A stretch of DNA of 64,000 bases from Streptomyces platensis. Lineage in GTDB: Bacteria > Actinomycetota > Actinomycetes > Streptomycetales > Streptomycetaceae. Within the stretch, counting starts at the first letter, position 1. Every line of letters starts with the position of its first letter. Below are positions 50,747 through 64,000 of the stretch, piece after piece. The notes beneath the pieces are model-generated. The model did not search any database. It was not told the origin of the DNA and saw nothing but the letters and a program-made list of their open reading frames with translations. Made by a program: the position numbers and the translations under genes. Location: assembly GCF_008704855.1 (NCBI RefSeq), contig NZ_CP023691.1:4836001-4900000 (forward strand), written 5' to 3'.

Positions 50747-53700
50747 CGGGTGCTCCCCGCCGCCGCGGCGGCCGTGGCGTCCCGTGGCCCGGCGATCCGC
50801 GGTGCGAGGACGGCGCAGATGTCGGCGGCCGGCGCCGGCTCCAGCATCCTGGCGTGCTCGCAGTCCACCTCGTGGATCTCCAGCTCGCCGTCGAGGAACT
50901 CCTTCCAGGCCTGCGGGCTGGTCCACTCCTGCTGCTTCTGCGTGGCCACCACCAGCAGCATCGTGCCGCGGAACCGGTCGGGGCGGCGTGCGTTGGTGAG
51001 CGTCACGTTGTTCACCATGATGTCCAGCGCCACGGCTCGCTGCGCGTCGTCGAGATGGCGCAGCTCGCTCTCGCCGCGGCCCAGCCAGTCGGTGATCCGG
51101 GCCCGCATCACGCCGGTGTCCGGCAGCTCCGGGGAGGTGCCCTCGGGCAGCCCGTAGATCCCGGCGTAGCCCTCGTACATCTGCGTGAGGATCTCCTCGG
51201 GGCCGCCGGTGCCGGGGCCGTCGGCAGGCGCCGGGTAGGCGTCGAGCACCGCGAGCAGCGCCACCTCCTGGCCCTGCGCCTGGAGCGCGGTGGCCACCGC
51301 ATGCGCCATGATCCCGCCGAGCGACCAGCCCAGCAGGTGGTACGGGCCCTCCGGCTGCACCCGGCGGATCTCGCGGATGTAGTCCTCGGCCATCTCGTCG
51401 AGGGAACGGGCGGGCGCCTCCGTGCCGTCCAGACCCCGGGACTGGAGGGCGTACACCGGGTGGTCGGGGCTCAGGGCGCCGAGCAGTGCCGAGTAGCGCC
51501 AGCTGAATCCGGCGACCGGGTGCACACAGAACAGCGGCGCGGTGCGGCCCGCCGTGCGCAGCGGCAGCAGCACCTCGAAGGCGCTGCTGCCGCCGCCGTC
51601 GAGCTGGGCGGCGAGCCGGGCCGGGGTCGGTGCGGCGAACACATCGCGCAGCGCCGGGGCGCCGCCCAGCAGCGCCGCGAGGCGGCTCACCAGCCGGGTG
51701 GCCAGCAGCGAATGCCCGCCGAGCTCGAAGAAGTTGTCGTCCACGCCGACCTGTTCGGCCCCCAGGACCTCCGCGAAGAGCCGGCACAGCAGCTCCTCCT
51801 GCGGGGAGGCCGGCGGCCGGGTGGCCCGCCCGGTGACCGGGGCGGGCGCGGGCAGCGCCCGGTGGTCGAGCTTGCCGTTCGGCGTCAGCGGCCAGCTGTC
51901 GACGACGACGAACGCCGAGGGCGTCATGTACGAGGGGAGCAGCGCGGAGGTCTCGTCCCGTACCGCCGCCGGGCTCAACGGCGGCTCGTCCGGCGCCTGC
52001 TGGACGTAGGCCACCAGGCGGCGGTCGCCCGGCCGGTCCTCGCGGACGGTCACCACGGCGCGGCCCACTCCGGCGCACCGGCTCACCGCCGCCTGCACCT
52101 CGCCGAGTTCGATCCGGAAGCCGCGCACCTTGACCTGGCTGTCGGCCCGGCCGCAGAAACGGAGCTGCCCTTCGCCGTCCCAGTACGCCAGGTCACCGGT
52201 GCGGTACATCCGGGAGCCGGGGGCGCCGAACGGGTCGGCGACGAAGCGGTCCGCGGTCACCGCCGGCTGGTGGAGATAGCCGCGGGCCACGCCGGTGCCG
52301 GAGACGTACAGCTCGCCGACCACACCGGACGGCACCGGCTGAAGGGCCGCGTCCAGCAGATACACCCGGGCGCCGTCGATCGGCCGCCCGATGACCGCGG
52401 CGCCGTCCGCGGTCCGCGGGTCCCGGATCGCGAAGCTGACATCGCAGGTGGCCTCGGTGGGGCCGTAGGCGTTGATCAGCGTCCGGTCCCGGCCCCAGAA
52501 CCCGGCGAGCTCGGCGGGCAGCACCTCCGCGCCGGTGATCATCACCTTCAGCTCCGGCAGTGCGGTCCGGGGCACTTCGGCCAGCACCGACGGCGGGATC
52601 ATCAGATGGCTGATCCGGCGCTCCCGGAGCACCTCGACCAGCTCCGCGCCGGTGGGAGTCCCCTCCGGGACGACCAGGCACCCGCCGCACAGCAGCGACC
52701 AGAAGAACTCCGCCACCGAGACATCGAAGCTGGGCGAGGCGAGCTGGAGCGCCCGGCTGCCCTCCTCGACGCCGTAGTGCGCGGCCTGGTTGGCGGCGAA
52801 CGCGGCCAGCCCGGTGTGGGTGACCACGACGCCCTTGGGGCGGCCCGTGGTGCCGGAGGTGAAGATGGTGTACGCCGGGTGGTCGAGTCGCAGCGGGGCG
52901 GTGCGCTCCGCGTCGGTCAGGTCCGCGCCGGACAGTGCGGCGCACGCGGTCGTGGTGGTGGCATCGTCCACCAGCAGCACCGGCACCGCACCGGTCTCCG
53001 GCAGCCGGTCCGCGAGCGCGGCGGTGGTCAGCAGCAGGACGGGCGCGGCGTCCGACACCATCGCGGTCAGCCGCTCCGCCGGATAGCCCGGGTCCAGCGG
53101 CAGATAGACCGCACCGGCCTTCTGCACGGCGAGGACCGCCTCCGCGAGGTGCCCGGAGGGCGGCAGTGCGACCGCGACCGCGCGCTCGGGGCCCGCCCCG
53201 CGGGTGACGAGGAGCCGCGCCAACTGGTTGGCGCGCTCGTTGAGTTCCGCGTAGCCGATGACGCCGTCCGTCTCCAGCGCGGGGCGGTCCGGGGCGCGGC
53301 GCACCTGGCGCTCGAAGAGCTCGGCGAAGGTGGCGGCCGACGGGGCGGGGCGCCGGTGCGGCCCGTCCTGGAGCAGCGCGTCGCGCTCGTCGGGGGAGAG
53401 CACCTCCAGGCGGCTGACCGGCAGCTCGGGGCCGGCGCAGGCCTCGGCCAGCACCCGCGCCAGACGCTCGGTGAGCAGCCGGGCGGTCGCCGGGTCGAAG
53501 AGGTCAGCGGCGAATTCGAGCAGACCGCCGATCCCCGCCGGGCGGCCCTCGGCCGTACGGGACTCGCTCAGGTTGAACGCGAGGTCGACCTTGGCGGCCC
53601 CCTCGGCCTCGCCCTCGAAGGAGACATCGAGGCCCGGCAGTTCCAGGGTGGCGCTGCCGGTGTTCTGGAGGATCAGCGCCACCTGGGCGAGCGGTGCGTG

Positions 53701-56393
53701 GGACAGCGTCCGGGTGGGGTTGACCGCCTCGACGACCCGCTCGAAGGGGACGTCCTGGTGCGCGTACGCGGCCAGATCGGTCTCGCGGACGCGCCCCAGC
53801 AGCTCCAGGAAGGTCGGGTCGCCGGACACATCGGTGCGCAGGACGAGGTTGTTGACGAAGTAACCGACCAGCTCCTCCAGCGACTCGTCGGTGCGCCCGG
53901 CCACCACGGTGCTGACCGGGATGTCGCTGCCCGCGCCGAGCCGCGACAGCAGGACCGCGAGTCCGGCCTGGAGCACCATGAAGACCGTGGCGTCGGACCG
54001 CCGGGCCAGCTCGGCCAGCCGCTCATGTGTCGCGGCGTCCAGGGTGAACGGCGCGGTCGCGCCGCGGTGACTGGCGGCCGCCGGGCGGGGACGGTCCAGC
54101 GGCAGGTCCAGCAACTCCGGCGCGCCCGCCAACTGGTCCCGCCAGTAGGCGAGTTGCTGCGCCAGCACGCTGCCCGGGTCGTCCTCGGACCCCAGCAGCT
54201 CCCGCTGCCACAGCGCGTAGTCGGCGTACTGCACCGGCAGCGGCTGCCACCGGGGCGCGCCGCCCCGCAGCCGCGCCCCGTACGCCACCGAGAGGTCCCG
54301 GACCAGCGGCGCCAGCGAGGAGCCGTCGCTCACGATGTGGTGCATGAGGAGCAGCAGCACATGCTCCCGGTCCGAGATCCGCAGCAGCGTGACCCGCAGC
54401 GGGAGTTCCCCGGCCAGGTCGAAGCCGCGCCCGGTCCGCTCGGCCAGGGCGGCGGCCAGCTGCTCCTCGCCGTCGAGCGTCACGTACTCCAGCTCCGGGC
54501 GGGCCTCCTCGTGGGGCAGCACGATCTGGCAGGGCGCACCGGCCACCTCCGTGAAGCGGGTGCGCAGCGCCTCGTGCCGCTCGATCACATCGCCCACCGC
54601 GGCCCGCAGCGCGTCCCGGTCCAGGGCGCCGCGCAGCCGCAGCGGCAGCGGGATGTTGTAGGTCGGGCCGGTGCCCTCCAGTTGGAAGGCGAACCACAGA
54701 CCGCGCTGGGCGTACGACATCGGCAGCTGCTCCGGGCGCACGGCCGCCCGCACCAGGGCCGGGCGGGTGGTGTCCGCCTGCGCCAGCCGGGCGGCCAGCC
54801 CGGCCACCGTCGGGGACTCGAAGACGGACCGCACCGGCAGCTCCACGCCGAAGGCCGCGCGGATCCGGCTGAGCAGCCGGATCGCGGTGAGCGACTGCCC
54901 GCCCAGCGTGAAGAAGCTGTCGTCGACACCCGGGCAGGGGCGGCCCAGCACGCTTTCGAAGAGGCCGCGGAGGATCTCCTCGGTGGCCGAGAACGCCGTC
55001 CTGGCGACCGGAGGCAGCACCTCGGCCTCGTCGTCGGCACCCGGCCCGGGAGCCGGGGCGGCGTCCAGTCGCCGGAACGCGGCCGGCAGCGGGCAGGTGA
55101 GGCCGGCCACGGCCTGCCCGGGGCCGGCGACGATCTCGCCCAGTACGCCTTCCAGCGCGCCGAGTACGGCCGCGGCCTCGTCCCGGTCGAAGAGGTCGGG
55201 ACGGTATTCCAGCTCGATCTGGAGCCGCTGCCCGGTGAGACCGGCGACCACTCGCAGCGGGTAGTGCGCGGAGTCATGGCCCTCGGCGACCTCGACCCGC
55301 ACGCCCGCGTACGAGGGCCGGGTGCCGTCGTCCCCGGGGAAGTTCTCGAACACCATGAAGGTGTCGAAGAGATCGCCGGTCCCGGCCAGGCGCTGGATCC
55401 GGGCGAGGCTGAGGTGGTGCCGGCTGAGCAGCGCGGTCTGTTCGTCCTGGAGCCGGGCGAGGTTGTCCGCGACCGGGGCGCCCGCGTCGAGCCGTACCCG
55501 GACCGGGACGGTGTTGATGAACATCCCGACCATCGACTCGATCCCGGCGACCTCCGGCGGGCGGCCGGAGACCAGGGTCCCGAAGACCACGTCGTCGCGG
55601 CCGGTGAGCCGGCCCAGGACCACCGCCCAGGCGCCCTGGACCAGGGTGTTGACGGTCAGCCCGCGCTGCCGGGCGAACCGGTCGAGGTCCCCGCCGAAGC
55701 CCTCGGGGAACGCGGCCACCACCCGCTGCGGTGCGACCGGCGCCCGGCCCGGGTCGGCGGGCGCCACCAGCGAGGGGCCGGGCAGCGCGTCGAGCGCCTG
55801 CTGCCAGGCCCGCTCGCACCCGGCGTCGTCCTGGGCGGCCAGCCAGCTGAAGTAGGTGCGCTGCGGCACGACCGGCGGCAGGGCCCGGTCGTCGCCCCCG
55901 TGCTCGTACAGGGTGAACAGCTCCCGTACGAGGATCGGGGTGGACCAGCCGTCCAGCAGCAGATGGTGGTTGGAGAGCACCAGCCGGTACCGGTCGGGCC
56001 CGAGCCGCACCAGGGTGAACCGCATCAGCGGCGGGCGGTCGAGCGGGAAGCGGCGGGCGCGGTCGGCGGCGAGGAACTCCGCCAGCCGCCGCGCGGCGTC
56101 GTCCCGGTCCGTGAGGTCGAGTTCCTCCCAGGGGAGCGGCACCTCGCGGTGGATCACCTGGAACGGCTGGCCGTTCGCCCGCTGCCGGAAGCCCGCCCGC
56201 AGGTTGGGGTGGCGTTTGAGGAGCGCCGCCACCGATGCCCTGAGCAGGTCCGGGCGCAGCGGTCCGTCGAGGGCGAGGACCATCTGGACGCCGTAGACGT
56301 CGACCGCCTCGTCGTCGTACCAGGAGTGGAAGAACATGCCTTCCTGGAGCGGCGTCAGCGGAAGGACGTCTTCCAGCGCGGACTGCTTTTTCA

Positions 56394-56394
<1 letters not shown>
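50743..56394 (-). CDS. terminal NRPS, C-T-C-A-T-TE, one module without A domain
   Basis: A 1883-aa synthetase. The first C domain (residues 1-about 440) opens with [14 protein letters not shown] and has the active motif HHLLLDG, fitting a D-residue acceptor (DCL) after the upstream E domain. A carrier domain follows directly (GGQSLT near 495) with no adenylation domain between. Next are a second C domain (HHIVSDG, about 560-1000), one A domain ([30 protein letters not shown]; about 1030-1520), a carrier domain (GGHSLL near 1555) and a type I thioesterase (GWSLGG near 1690, His near the C terminus). I read the A-domain pocket as D-V-A-M-I-G-A-C-D-K, which I cannot assign. Start ATG 56394 shares one base with the upstream NRPS stop (TGATG). 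Confidence 0.95.

Positions 56395-64000
<7,606 letters not shown>

Overview
The window is very GC-rich actinomycete DNA and reads as a Streptomyces chromosome. Supporting signs are the Ala/Arg/Gly-rich proteins, GTG and TTG starts, lipobox lipoproteins, a long MFS-thymidylate kinase fusion next to topA and holB, and lasso-peptide and NRPS gene clusters. No coordinates outside the window and no database searches were available; family names come from motifs read in the translated sequence.

Bases 1-17.8 kb are housekeeping-type chromosome. They carry a K+-independent H+-pyrophosphatase (hppA), a small lipoprotein, a methyltransferase, small secreted and membrane proteins, topoisomerase I (topA), an MFS-dTMP kinase-coiled coil fusion (tmk), DNA polymerase III delta prime (holB), a secreted S33-type alpha/beta hydrolase and a tRNA-Thr(CGU) with its own terminator. 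Several strong hairpin terminators separate these units.

Bases 17.9-21.7 kb are a graveyard that starts right behind the tRNA: a tyrosine recombinase broken by two stops and a frameshift, an APH-like phosphotransferase, a short aldo/keto reductase and a frameshifted regulatory ATP-binding protein. This looks like the scar of an element integrated at the tRNA gene.

Bases 21.8-41.4 kb are a defence island in three units. (1) A minus-strand operon of four genes joined by ATGA overlaps: a GHKL-ATPase/SF2-helicase giant, a UvrD-like SF1 helicase, DrmA helicase and DrmB (DUF1998). (2) A divergent plus-strand operon: an XRE-HTH/GHKL (MutL/MORC-type) ATPase, an unknown 331-aa protein and a DUF6339-like 292-aa protein. 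(3) A minus-strand modification unit facing unit 2: Vsr-like endonuclease, a cytosine methyltransferase whose catalytic Cys is replaced by Arg, and an apparently active cytosine-C5 methyltransferase. DrmA/DrmB are the core of DISARM, but no DrmC (phospholipase D) is seen. The composite (DISARM core, two GHKL ATPases, SF1 helicase, Vsr, paired live/dead methyltransferases) is the most interesting system in the window. A plausible reading is that methylation marks self, the GHKL proteins and helicases sense and remodel foreign DNA, and Vsr or an unidentified nuclease acts on it; this is inference.

Bases 41.4-44.8 kb hold a decayed SEC-C gene, an erythromycin-esterase family protein and a divergent two-HTH MerR (TioE-like) regulator. 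Bases 44.9-47.6 kb are a compact lasso peptide cluster (precursor A, cyclase C, RRE protein B1, protease B2) whose predicted core GFIGWGKDIFGHYGG is a variant of anantin. Bases 47.8-64 kb are the edge of an NRPS cluster: FAD oxidoreductase, type II thioesterase, Asp/Glu-racemase family protein, a terminal NRPS (C-T-C-A-T-TE, one module lacking an A domain) and an upstream NRPS running off the right end (C-A-T-C-A-T-E, predicted Phe then D-allo-Thr).
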